Shown piece after piece: positions 16,688 to 25,367 of a stretch of DNA of 64,000 bases. A program made the position numbers and the translations under genes. How positions within the stretch are numbered: the stretch's first letter is position 1; the number at the start of each line of letters is the position of its first letter. This DNA comes from Streptomyces phaeoluteigriseus. GTDB lineage: Bacteria > Actinomycetota > Actinomycetes > Streptomycetales > Streptomycetaceae. Under the pieces are notes generated by a model, which saw only the letters and a program-made list of their open reading frames with translations, was not told where the DNA came from and did not search any database. The stretch lies in the NCBI RefSeq assembly GCF_001896135.2, contig NZ_MPOH02000006.1, forward strand, positions 124,001 through 188,000, read 5' to 3'.

Positions 16688-18367
16688 ATGAAAAATGGGG
16701 CCATGCGTAATCAAAAACTGGTTTCTGTCGGCATCAAATTGAGCCACGACGGCAGTGTCGCCCTCTTCGAGGACAATCGCCTCGTCTCCTGCCACGAAAT
16801 AGAGAAGATCAACAACAACCCCCGTTACTCGGAATTCCGGCTGACCCGGGGCGAGCTGTCCGACCTGCTTCGTGACGTCGGTTACGACTGGGGTGAGGTG
16901 GACGCGCTCGTCATCGACGGCTGGCACACAACACCGTTCGCGGTGACGCTGGGCGGTGAGTCGGTGCCCTTCGAGGTCGCCGAGTACGGCCACCTCTACG
17001 ACGTCCGCGCCAATCCGCTGGCGAACAAGGCCGCGTTCAGCTCCTATTTCGAGCGGGAGTACACGAGCTACCACCACATCGCCGGGCACATCTTCTCGTC
17101 CTACTGCAGCAGCCCGATGGCCCGGCGCGGCGAGCCCTCGTACGTGCTCTCGTGGGACGGCATGTCCTTCCCCCAGCTCTTCCACTACGACCGGGGCGGC
17201 AAGCTCGAGTGCCTGGGCTACCTGTTCCCCATGAGCGGCTTCATCTACACGTACTTCGCCGTCAATTTCGAGCCATACAAGGACTACCGCCCGAACGACC
17301 TCTCGCTGGCCGGAAAGTACATGGCCTACATCGCCAAGGGCCGAAAGCAGCCGTCGCTGCTCGCGAGTTTCCACGCGATCTTCGAGAAGCTGGTCGCCAA
17401 GAACGGGCCGGTCACGACCCATGAGCAGATGCTCGAGTTCGAGCGTGCGCTGCTGCTCAAGTTGGTCTTCCGCGCCAAGGCCAGCGGCTTCGGCGACGAG
17501 GACATCCTCACCACGTTCCACTGCTTCATCGAGGAGGTGCTGGTCCGGACGCTCTCCGCGCGGCTGGACGAGCTGGACCAGGGACCCCGCAACCTCTGCT
17601 ACGCCGGCGGGTGCGCGCTGAACATCAAGTGGAACAGCGCGATCCGGCGGCACTGCAACCTGGCGGAGCTGTGGATCCCCCCCTTCCCCAACGACGCGGG
17701 CAGCGCCATCGGCACCGTGTGCAGCGAACTGGTCGCCAAGCACGGATACGAGTCGATCGACTGGGACGTCTACAGTGGACCCCCGATCCGGGAGACCGAC
17801 TGGGACTCGGCCGGCTGGTCCGCGAGCGACTGCACGCTGGCGGAGCTGGCGCGGCTCATCCACGAGTCGCAGCAGCCCGTCATCGTGCTCAACGGCCGGG
17901 CCGAGCTGGGTCCGCGCGCCCTGGGGAACCGCAGCATCATGGCCGCGCCGACCTCGCCGGAGATGAAGACCCTGCTGAACCGGATCAAGCGGCGCGAGTC
18001 GTACCGGCCGGTCGCGCCGATCTGTGCGGAGGAGGACGCGCCGCGCTTCTTCGACCCCGGCACCCCGGACCCGTACATGCTCTACGACCACCGGGTGCGG
18101 CCGGAGGCGGTCGAGCGGCTGCCCGCCGTCTGCCACCTCGACGGCACCGCACGCCTGCAGACGGTCCACGAGCGGGAGAACCCCCAGATCCACGCGCTGC
18201 TCCGGCACTACGCGAAGCTCAGCGGGTTGCCGATCCTGTGCAACACCAGCGCGAACGACCTCGGCACCGGGTTCTTCCCCGATGTGCGCAGCGTCGCCGA
18301 ATGGGGCCAGGTGAACCACATCTGGAGCGACGGGACGCTCCACACGCGAACGACGGATGTCACGTGA
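16688..18367 (+). CDS. NodU/CmcH-family O- or N-carbamoyltransferase
   Basis: The 559-residue protein is a full-length two-domain carbamoyltransferase. The N-terminal Kae1-like domain (about 1-350) has GIKLSHDGSVAL, the metal-binding HxxxH in YHHIAGHIFSSY, and YVLSWDG near 160. The C-terminal YrdC-like domain (about 370-559) has LNGRAELGPRALGNRSIMA, SYRPVAPICAEED and HLDGTARLQTV. Known relatives (CmcH, TobZ, VioL) move a carbamoyl group from carbamoyl phosphate via carbamoyl-AMP to a hydroxyl or amine. Here the acceptor is probably part of the NRPS product. Starts at 16688 or 16703 (second ATG) are both possible. The gene opens the main biosynthetic operon and its end overlaps an upstream in-frame ATG of the next gene. 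Confidence 0.93.
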   Translation: MKNGAMRNQKLVSVGIKLSHDGSVALFEDNRLVSCHEIEKINNNPRYSEFRLTRGELSDLLRDVGYDWGEVDALVIDGWHTTPFAVTLGGESVPFEVAEYGHLYDVRANPLANKAAFSSYFEREYTSYHHIAGHIFSSYCSSPMARRGEPSYVLSWDGMSFPQLFHYDRGGKLECLGYLFPMSGFIYTYFAVNFEPYKDYRPNDLSLAGKYMAYIAKGRKQPSLLASFHAIFEKLVAKNGPVTTHEQMLEFERALLLKLVFRAKASGFGDEDILTTFHCFIEEVLVRTLSARLDELDQGPRNLCYAGGCALNIKWNSAIRRHCNLAELWIPPFPNDAGSAIGTVCSELVAKHGYESIDWDVYSGPPIRETDWDSAGWSASDCTLAELARLIHESQQPVIVLNGRAELGPRALGNRSIMAAPTSPEMKTLLNRIKRRESYRPVAPICAEEDAPRFFDPGTPDPYMLYDHRVRPEAVERLPAVCHLDGTARLQTVHERENPQIHALLRHYAKLSGLPILCNTSANDLGTGFFPDVRSVAEWGQVNHIWSDGTLHTRTTDVT

Positions 18368-18395
18368 CCGGTACTTCTCGGCAGTGAAGGAAGAG

Positions 18396-20210
18396 ATGTC
18401 AACCATCGCGAACGCCACACCCGGATTCCGGGGTGGGCTTCATGAGGTCTTCCGCCGTCGGGCGGGGGCGCTGCCCTCGCGGACCGCGGTCGAGTTCGAC
18501 GACGAGAGCCTGACCTACCAGGAACTCGACACCCTGTCCGACCGGCTCGCGGGCAGCCTGAGCGCGCGCGGCGTGCAGCCCGGCGAGGTGATCGGCCTGT
18601 CGTTCCCGCGGGGGATCGACATGGTCGTCGCCGTGCTCGGCGTCCTGAAGGCGGGGGCGGCCTACCTGCCCATCGACGCGGACCACCCGGCGCCCCGTGT
18701 CCGGCACATCGTCGAGGACAGCCGACTGCGGTGCGTCGTCGCCGACCCGAAACTCGCGGCCACCTTCGACCAGCACGGACTCACGGTCGTGGCGTACGAG
18801 CGCGGCTCCTTCGCCGGCGACGCCTCGGCCGACTGGAGCCCGGTGCCGGTATCGGCCGACGCGCCCGCCTACGTCATCTACACGTCCGGCACGACCGGCG
18901 AGCCGCACGGCGTCGTCGTCCGGCACGGCAACGTCGACCGGCTGTTCCGCGAGACGGAAGGCTGGTTCGGGTTCTCCCAGGACGACGTCTGGACCCTGTT
19001 CCACTCGATCGCCTTCGACTTCTCGGTGTGGGAACTCTGGGGGGCTCTGCTGCACGGTGGCAAGGCCGTCGTGGTGCCCGCCGCGACCACCCGCACACCG
19101 GAGCGCTTCTACGAACTGGCCGTGGACAAGGGCGTGACGATCCTGAGTCAGACGCCGACCGCGTTCCACGCCTTCGACGCGGTGGACGCCCGCCGCGGCG
19201 CGGACCTCGCACTGCGCCACGTCGTCCTGGGCGGCGAGGCGCTCGACAAGGACGTCGCCGCGGCCTGGCTGACGCGGCGCGGCGATTCCCGCCCGCGGCT
19301 GGTGAACATGTACGGGATCACCGAGACGACCGTGCACGTGACCTACCGGCCGCTGACGCTGGACATCCTCGGCGCGTCGGAGCACTCGCCCATCGGCGTG
19401 CCGATCCCCGACCTGACCATCCGCCTGCTCGACGACAGCGGACAGCCGGTCCCGAACGGCGAGGTCGGGGAGATCCACGTGAGCGGCCCGGGTGTCGCGG
19501 CGGGCTACCTGCACGACGCGGAACTCACGGCCGCCCGGTTCGTGCGCTCGGACTCGGGCGAGACGACCTACCGCACCGGTGACCTCGGCGTCACCTACGA
19601 CGGCACCGAGCACTTCTTCGTCGGGCGCGCGGACACGCAGATCAAGCTGCACGGCTACCGCATCGACCCGCGAGAGGTCGAGGCCGTCGCGGACGGGCAC
19701 CCGGAGATCTCCGGCTCCGTCGTGCTGAAGGTGTCGCCCGCCGACGGCGAGCCCCACCTCGTGCTGTTCTCCCTGAGCCGGAACGGGTCCACGCCCGAGC
19801 TGCGCGAGGCGGTGCTGACCCGGATCCGCGAGTCGCTGCCCGCCTACGCGTGCCCGGCCCAGTGCGTCCTGCTCGCGGAGCACCCGAGGAACCACAACGG
19901 CAAGGTCGACCACGACGCGCTGCGGGCCGCCTACCTCGCACCGGACCCGTCACCGCGGCCGGACGCGGTCGACGACCACGCGGGGCAGGTGCGGGCCATC
20001 TGGGAGCAGGTGCTGGGGCGGCGGGTCGCCTCGTCGAGCACGGACTTCTTCGAGGGCGGCGGCACGTCGCTCGACCTCATCCGGATCATGCAGGAGACCA
20101 AGAAGCAGCTTTCCGTGGAGGTCGACCTGGGTGCCTTCGCCGATGGTCTGTCGCTCGACGTCTACGTCGACCACGTCGGCGAGCAGTTCGCGTCCAAGAA
20201 CAGGAGTTGA
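18396..20210 (+). CDS. A-PCP didomain, predicted threonine-loading (SyrB1-like)
   Basis: The 604-residue protein has an adenylation domain (about 1-500) and a carrier domain (about 525-600). A-domain motifs are [16 protein letters not shown] (A3), [13 protein letters not shown] (A5), YRTGDLG (A7), [11 protein letters not shown] (A8) and [10 protein letters not shown] (A10, Lys). The carrier site is [10 protein letters not shown]. Reading the binding-pocket residues by alignment to GrsA gives D-F-W-S-V-G-M-V-H-K, nearly the threonine code DFWNIGMVHK. The protein corresponds to SyrB1, which holds L-Thr for chlorination by SyrB2. The SyrB2-like gene follows 4 bases later and the SyrC-like gene after that. 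ATG 18396 is preferred (AAGGA just upstream); ATG 18357 overlaps the previous gene. There is no C domain, so the residue must be passed on in trans. Confidence 0.93.
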   Translation: MSTIANATPGFRGGLHEVFRRRAGALPSRTAVEFDDESLTYQELDTLSDRLAGSLSARGVQPGEVIGLSFPRGIDMVVAVLGVLKAGAAYLPIDADHPAPRVRHIVEDSRLRCVVADPKLAATFDQHGLTVVAYERGSFAGDASADWSPVPVSADAPAYVIYTSGTTGEPHGVVVRHGNVDRLFRETEGWFGFSQDDVWTLFHSIAFDFSVWELWGALLHGGKAVVVPAATTRTPERFYELAVDKGVTILSQTPTAFHAFDAVDARRGADLALRHVVLGGEALDKDVAAAWLTRRGDSRPRLVNMYGITETTVHVTYRPLTLDILGASEHSPIGVPIPDLTIRLLDDSGQPVPNGEVGEIHVSGPGVAAGYLHDAELTAARFVRSDSGETTYRTGDLGVTYDGTEHFFVGRADTQIKLHGYRIDPREVEAVADGHPEISGSVVLKVSPADGEPHLVLFSLSRNGSTPELREAVLTRIRESLPAYACPAQCVLLAEHPRNHNGKVDHDALRAAYLAPDPSPRPDAVDDHAGQVRAIWEQVLGRRVASSSTDFFEGGGTSLDLIRIMQETKKQLSVEVDLGAFADGLSLDVYVDHVGEQFASKNRS

Positions 20211-20214
20211 TGTC

Positions 20215-21144
20215 ATGAGCCAGTTCAGCCTCACGCCCACCGAACTCGCCGACTTCCAGCGCAACGGCTACGCCGGGCCGTTCACCCTCTACGAGCCGGA
20301 GGAGATGGCCGACCGCTGGCGCCAGGAGCGGCTGAAGCTGCTCGACCGCAGCAACGCCGTCTACCAGGACACCGAGGCGATCTCGCAGGGGACCAACATC
20401 TCCAACTACGACCGCCACCTCGACAACGCCTTCCTGGCCGAGCACATCGCGCGGCCGGAGATCGTGCACCGGGTGGCGAGCATCCTCGGCAACGACGTCA
20501 TCTGCTGGCGCTCGGAGTTCTTCCCGAAGTACGCCGGCGACGAGGGCACGGACTGGCACCAGGCGGACACCTTCGCCAACGCCGGCGGCGAGCCGCAGAT
20601 CGTCTGGGACGAGGACCGCGAGTACGGCGGCACGATCACGGTGTGGACCGCCTTCACCGAGGCGAGCACCGAGACAGCCTGCCTCCAGTTCATCCCCGGC
20701 ACACACCGGCAGATGTTCTACGACGAGACCAAGGGCATGCACTACGACCCGGACGCCAACCGCAGCAAGACCAAGAACGGTGTGGCGCGAGGCTTCTTCG
20801 GCTACGACTACCGCCAGCTGCAGATCGACCCGGACTGGTCGCCGGACGAGAGCAAGGCCGTGTCGATGGAGATGCGGGCGGGGCAGTTCATCGTCTTCTG
20901 GTCGACGCTGATGCACGCCTCGCACGGCCACGCGGGCAAGACGCAGGAGATGCGCCTGGGCTTCGCGAGCCGCTACGTCCCCGCGTCCGTGCACGTCTAC
21001 CCGGGGCTGAGCGAGATCCACGAGTACGGCGGGCGCATCTCGCTGGAGAACTTCGGATGCGTGCTGGTGTCGGGCGAGGACAGGTTCGGCCGCAACCGGC
21101 TCCTGTCCCACACCACGACCGGCGTCCCCATCGGCAAGAGCTGA
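20215..21144 (+). CDS. SyrB2-like non-heme Fe(II)/2-oxoglutarate halogenase
   Basis: The 309-residue protein is near in length and sequence to SyrB2 (310), the threonyl-S-PCP chlorinase of syringomycin synthesis. The iron site is His115-Gln-Ala117 in [12 protein letters not shown]: Ala replaces the Asp/Glu of hydroxylases, leaving room for chloride, the hallmark of these halogenases. Distal His234 lies in [13 protein letters not shown] and the 2-oxoglutarate arginine is Arg253 in GFASRYVP, each offset by one from SyrB2. Other shared stretches are [36 protein letters not shown] and [13 protein letters not shown]. It should chlorinate C4 of threonine bound to the A-PCP encoded just upstream. 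ATG 20215 follows AGGAG by 7 bases. Chlorination is inferred from the HxA motif and gene order. Confidence 0.96.
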   Translation: MSQFSLTPTELADFQRNGYAGPFTLYEPEEMADRWRQERLKLLDRSNAVYQDTEAISQGTNISNYDRHLDNAFLAEHIARPEIVHRVASILGNDVICWRSEFFPKYAGDEGTDWHQADTFANAGGEPQIVWDEDREYGGTITVWTAFTEASTETACLQFIPGTHRQMFYDETKGMHYDPDANRSKTKNGVARGFFGYDYRQLQIDPDWSPDESKAVSMEMRAGQFIVFWSTLMHASHGHAGKTQEMRLGFASRYVPASVHVYPGLSEIHEYGGRISLENFGCVLVSGEDRFGRNRLLSHTTTGVPIGKS

Positions 21145-21146
21145 CC

Positions 21147-22337
21147 GTGGGCGGGTTCGAGGAGTGGGCGGCAGCGGCCGTCGAGGTCTTCGGCGAGATC
21201 AAGCCGCTGGCCGACCGGCTGCCGCAGGACCGCTTCGAGGTGGTCGTGGAAGAACGCGAGCACCACGGCGGGGCGGCCCAACGCCTGCTCGACGGCGTGG
21301 CCCGCGAGGTCGGCCTGCGGCAGGCCGTCGACGTCCGCTCCGCGCCCGAACAGACCTCCAGTTCGTTCGGGCTGGCGGTGGAGCGCCGGATCCGCGGCCT
21401 GCTGCGGGACGCGAGCCCTCTCGAGGACTGGGTCCGGGATGCCGGGGACGCGCCGGTCGGGCGCGCCGCGGCCAGGGCGCGCGACCTGGCGCCCCGGGCG
21501 GTGCCGGTCGGCACCCGCGACGGCCAGGTGCTCGACGCCTTCACCATGGGCGACCGGGCACGGCCCGCGCTGCTGCTGGTCCCCCCGTGCGGCATGCCCG
21601 TCGAACTGTCCCGGCGGTGGCTGCGGGCGCTCGGCGAGGACCACTTCGTCGTGACCTGGCAGTCCCGCGGCCTGTTCGCCCCGGGCGGCCCCGAGGAGGG
21701 CATGGCGAGCGGCGTGGCCGACCAGGCCGACGACCTGCTGGCCGTCATGGACGCGCTCGACCTGCCGACCTGCCACGTGATGGGCCTGTGTGGTGGGGCG
21801 GTGATCGCGCTCGACGCGATCCACCGGCACCCGGAGCGGTTCGAGTCGGTGAGCCTGTGGCACGGGGACTACGACTTCGGCGCCGACTCGACCAAGACCG
21901 ACCACCAGCAGGACGTCCAGGCGCTGATGGAGCTGGGCGCCGACAGCCTCGACAAGGCCACCGCCTACCAGAAGCTCATGCACCGCCCGGCGGCCCTGGC
22001 GAAGATCCCCGAGCGCGTCGCGCCGCTGGTGCTCTACCCCTACGCGACACCCGCCCTGTTCCACCACTACTGCCGGCTCAACTTCGCGATCATGACGTTC
22101 GACGTCACGGACCTGCTCGGCGACATCGCGCACCCCGCGCTGGTGGTGACCAGCCGGACCGACACGACCGCGCACCCGGCAGGCTCGCACCGCGTGGCGC
22201 GCGAGCTGGCCCGTGCCCAGCTGGTCGAGGAGCCCACCGGCGACCACCTCTCCGTCTTCGACACCTCGATCCGACTGACCCAGCTGGCCGTCGACTTCGT
22301 GGCGGCGCAGCACTCGACCACACCGGGACATCGATGA
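21147..22337 (+). CDS. SyrC-like alpha/beta-hydrolase aminoacyltransferase (Cys nucleophile)
   Basis: The 396-residue protein has an alpha/beta-hydrolase core (about residues 110-385). The nucleophile elbow reads MGLCGGAVIAL, so Cys215 replaces the common Ser, as in the SyrC and CmaE aminoacyltransferases. Other core parts are ALLLVPPCGMPVELSRRW, VTWQSRGLFAPGG and the late His in PTGDHLSVFD. Roughly 110 N-terminal residues are an extra helical region. In syringomycin SyrC carries 4-Cl-Thr from SyrB1 to the terminal PCP of the NRPS; the same task is inferred here, with the PCP-TE protein at 38737 as acceptor. Start GTG 21147 is 2 bases after the halogenase stop, and its stop overlaps the next start (ATGA), so all are translationally coupled. 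Confidence 0.9.
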   Translation: MGGFEEWAAAAVEVFGEIKPLADRLPQDRFEVVVEEREHHGGAAQRLLDGVAREVGLRQAVDVRSAPEQTSSSFGLAVERRIRGLLRDASPLEDWVRDAGDAPVGRAAARARDLAPRAVPVGTRDGQVLDAFTMGDRARPALLLVPPCGMPVELSRRWLRALGEDHFVVTWQSRGLFAPGGPEEGMASGVADQADDLLAVMDALDLPTCHVMGLCGGAVIALDAIHRHPERFESVSLWHGDYDFGADSTKTDHQQDVQALMELGADSLDKATAYQKLMHRPAALAKIPERVAPLVLYPYATPALFHHYCRLNFAIMTFDVTDLLGDIAHPALVVTSRTDTTAHPAGSHRVARELARAQLVEEPTGDHLSVFDTSIRLTQLAVDFVAAQHSTTPGHR

Positions 22338-23733
22338 CTGACACAGCTGCCCTCGAAGCCGAGTTCCTTGATCGTGGCCTCGGCGAGCTCGTCGAGGAGT
22401 GCGTCGTCGTGCGGCAGCGGGCGGGGGACCGGCGGGTCGTCGCGGTCTTCGCCGTGCCCGGCGCGGCCGCACCCGTCGTCCGGCGGGCGGCCGCCCTCTG
22501 TGAGGAGGCGGACGGCGAGCTCTCCCTGTTCGAGCCCGACGACGACCTGATGCTCTTCCACCGCAACCGGCGCGAGGCCGACTTCATCTTCCGCGAGGTG
22601 TTCCGGGACAACGAGTACCTGCGCAACGGGGTGGGGCTTCCCGAGCACCCGACCGTGGTCGACGTGGGCGCGAACATCGGCGGGGCCTCGGTGCTGTTCG
22701 GGCTGGTACGCCCGGGCGCCCGGATCCTCGCGCTGGAACCCGTCCCGCAGCTGTGCCGGGCCGTCGAGCTGAACGCCCGGCTGCACGGCATCGACGTGGT
22801 GGTCATCCCCGGCGCGGTGGGCGAAGCGCGGCGCAGGACGCAGATCACGTACTACCCGAAGAACACCGCGATGTCCGGCCTCCTCGCCGACCGGGCGGAC
22901 CGGGAGGTCCTCAAGACCTACCTCGCGGGGGAGGAGGACGCCGCCGACTCCGCCGGGCTCGACACCGTGGTCGCCGAACTGCTGGTCGGCGAGTCCGTCC
23001 AGTGTGAAGTGCGGACGCTGGGCCAGGCACTGGAGGGCCACTCCGTCGACCACATCGACCTGCTGAAGATCGACGTCGAGAAGGCGGAGTGGGAGGTCCT
23101 GCTCGGCATCGACGACGACCTGTGGCAGCGCGTCGACCAGGTGGTCATGGAGGTCCATGACATCGACGGCCGGGTCGCCGCCTGCGTCTCCCTGTTGGAG
23201 GACAAGGGTTTCAGCGTGCTGGTCGACCGCAACCAGGACCTGCTCAACACCGACATGTACGGCGTCTACGCCCGCCGGGGACCGGTGGCGCCGGACGTCA
23301 CGGCCCCGTCCTGGCGCAGGCCGCTCTCGACCCGCCGGACGCTGGCCGCGGCCGTCCGTGCGGAGCTGGGGGGCGAGTTCGCCGAACTGCCCGTGGAGCG
23401 CATTCAGTTCGTGGCGGTCCTGCCGCGGGACGACCGCGGCCAGGTGGACGCGGCCGCACTGCTGGCCCGGGTCCCGGCCGACGGCGCCGCCGAGGCCGGC
23501 CCACTGCCCGAGATCGAGGAGAAGCTGGCCGCCATCTGGCGCCAGGTGCTGAAGGTGGAGGACATCGCCACCTCCGACGACTTCTTCGACCTGGGAGCAC
23601 CTCGCTGAAGTCGGTGCGGATGGTGCTGGAGGTGGACGAGGTCTTCGGCGAGAACGTGCTGCCGCCGGACCAGCTGTTCGTGGGCAGCCGCTTCGGCGAG
23701 GTCGCGGCGATCATCCGCAGGAACCTGGGATGA
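22334..23733 (+). CDS. A-subdomain fragment with inserted FkbM methyltransferase, then PCP (frameshifted near 23597)
   Basis: The N-terminal 45 residues (ELVEECVVVRQRAGDRR, then VVAVFAVPG) resemble the part of an adenylation domain just after core A8. An FkbM-type methyltransferase follows (about 70-320): VVDVGANIGGASVLFGL binds SAM, and HIDLLKIDVEKAEWEVL and VVMEVHDI are family marks. Then comes the rest of an A subdomain (LAAAVRAELGGEFAELPVER, with DDRGQVD in place of NGKVD). A carrier domain ends the protein. Interrupted A domains with methyltransferases between A8 and A9 are known; here the whole A core is absent. As read, the frame ends at 23608 in LGAPR. Inserting one base near 23597 restores LGGTSLKSVRMVL and continues to 23733, overlapping the next start by 4 bases. 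The substrate acid may be supplied by the ligase encoded next. Confidence 0.8.
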
Positions 23734-25367
23734 AGCGGCAGCTCTTCGCGGCACTGGAGAAGCTGGCGGACAACGACGACAACGAGGTCGTCTACCGGGA
23801 CGGCGGCCGGATCCGCAAGAGCTGGGCCGAACTGGCCCGCGACATCGACCAGGCCGTGGCCCGGCTGGCCTCGCTGCGGCCGCCGGGCCGCGAGTTCCAC
23901 GTGGGACTGATCGGGCCGACGTCGTACGAGTGGATGGTGCTCGACCTGGCCTGCCTCAAGGGGGGCTTCCGGTCGATCGCGGCGCCCGAGTTCCTGACGG
24001 GCCACGAGATCGGCGACCTCTTCCGGGAGGCCGGGGCCGACGTCGTGATCGCCGACCGCTCGCTGGCCGACCGGCTCACCGAGGTCGACGCGCCGGTGTG
24101 GTTCTTCCGCTCCCGTGGGGCCACCCCGGCGAAGGACGACTTCGACGGCCTCGAAGGCGTGGAGTGGACCTGCACCGCCGACCAGGTGCTGGACCACTAC
24201 TCGATCGGCTACTCGTCGGGGACCTCCGGCAAGGCCAAGCGGATCGACCTGACGTTCCCGGCCGAGCAGCCGCCGATGAACGGCAAGCGCGCCGTCGAAC
24301 TGGCCGTTCAGTACTACCGGTACCGCACCAGCTTCTGGAGCCGCAAGGACAACAGGCTCTTCGTGTTCATGCCCTTCTCGCACCTGCAGCAGCGGGCCTT
24401 CGTGCGGCTGGCGCTGATGCGGCGGATCAACATCGTGCTCTCCGACCCCCTGCGCTGCGTGCAGGACATGGTCGTCGAGAAGCCCAACATCATGGTGAGC
24501 GTCCCCATGATCTACGAGGCGCTCGCGACGCGTATCGAGCAGAAGCTCCAGCGGCTCAGCGACCGCCAGAAGACCGTCTTCCGCCTCTATCTCCGGCTGG
24601 GGGTCAACCGGCTGGGCAACCGCAACCCGGTCAAGCGCCTCTTCGGCCGCTATCTGTTCGACAAGGTGCGCAAGGTCTACGGCGGCCGGGCGGACTACTT
24701 CGTCACCGGCAGCGCCCCGATCGACCGGCGGACCCTCACGACGTTCCACCGCGTGGGCGTGAAGATCTACGAGGGCTACGGGCAGAGCGAACTGCCGCGC
24801 ATCATCTCCCTCAGCTCCGAGAAGGACTTCCGCATCGGCAGCGTCGGCAGGCCACGCGTGCCCGTGCGGATCGGCGAGGACGGCGAGATCCTCGTCAAGA
24901 TCGACCGGGGCGAGCTGGCGGACCCCTCGGTCGTCACCTACGACCGGGACGGGTACATCCACACCGGCGACCTCGGCCACCTGGACGCGGACGGCTTCCT
25001 GTTCCTCCACGGCCGCAAGGACGACGTCATCGTCCTCGACAACGGCAAGAAGGTCTTCCCCGCGAGCGTGGAGACCGTGTTCCACGAGCTGAAGGCCGAG
25101 GAGTCGATCTGCGTCACCTCCTTCGACGGGAAGCGGATCGCCGCCATCGCGTACTGGCCCGCCGAGCGCGGAGGCCGCGACGCGCTGCGCGGCTACCTCG
25201 CCGAGGGCAATCCGAAGCTGGCCGACCACGAGAAGGTGACGCACTTCGTGCGGGCCGAGGAGCCGTTCACCGTGGAGAACGGCCTGCTGACCGGTACCAG
25301 GAAGCTGCGGCGCCAGCGGATCAAGACGGCATTCGGCGAGGCGAAGTTGGAGCGAATCGATGGCTGA
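23730..25367 (+). CDS. AMP-forming acyl-CoA synthetase/ligase-like enzyme
   Basis: The 545-residue protein belongs to the acyl-adenylate-forming superfamily and is closest in pattern to long-chain acyl-CoA synthetases (FAA1 group) rather than NRPS A domains. Motifs are SIGYSSGTSGKAKRI (P-loop), FMPFSHLQQRAFV, YFVTGSAPIDRRTL, YEGYGQSELPRIISL, IHTGDLGHLDADGFLF, GRKDDVIVLDNGKKVFP and the C-terminal Lys region GTRKLRRQRI. It would activate a carboxylic acid as an adenylate and load it on CoA or on a carrier domain. Overlaps of 4 bases upstream and 8 bases downstream place it firmly in the operon. Because the upstream protein has a carrier domain without an A core, this ligase may load it in trans. 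The acid is unknown. Confidence 0.87.
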   Translation: MKRQLFAALEKLADNDDNEVVYRDGGRIRKSWAELARDIDQAVARLASLRPPGREFHVGLIGPTSYEWMVLDLACLKGGFRSIAAPEFLTGHEIGDLFREAGADVVIADRSLADRLTEVDAPVWFFRSRGATPAKDDFDGLEGVEWTCTADQVLDHYSIGYSSGTSGKAKRIDLTFPAEQPPMNGKRAVELAVQYYRYRTSFWSRKDNRLFVFMPFSHLQQRAFVRLALMRRINIVLSDPLRCVQDMVVEKPNIMVSVPMIYEALATRIEQKLQRLSDRQKTVFRLYLRLGVNRLGNRNPVKRLFGRYLFDKVRKVYGGRADYFVTGSAPIDRRTLTTFHRVGVKIYEGYGQSELPRIISLSSEKDFRIGSVGRPRVPVRIGEDGEILVKIDRGELADPSVVTYDRDGYIHTGDLGHLDADGFLFLHGRKDDVIVLDNGKKVFPASVETVFHELKAEESICVTSFDGKRIAAIAYWPAERGGRDALRGYLAEGNPKLADHEKVTHFVRAEEPFTVENGLLTGTRKLRRQRIKTAFGEAKLERIDG

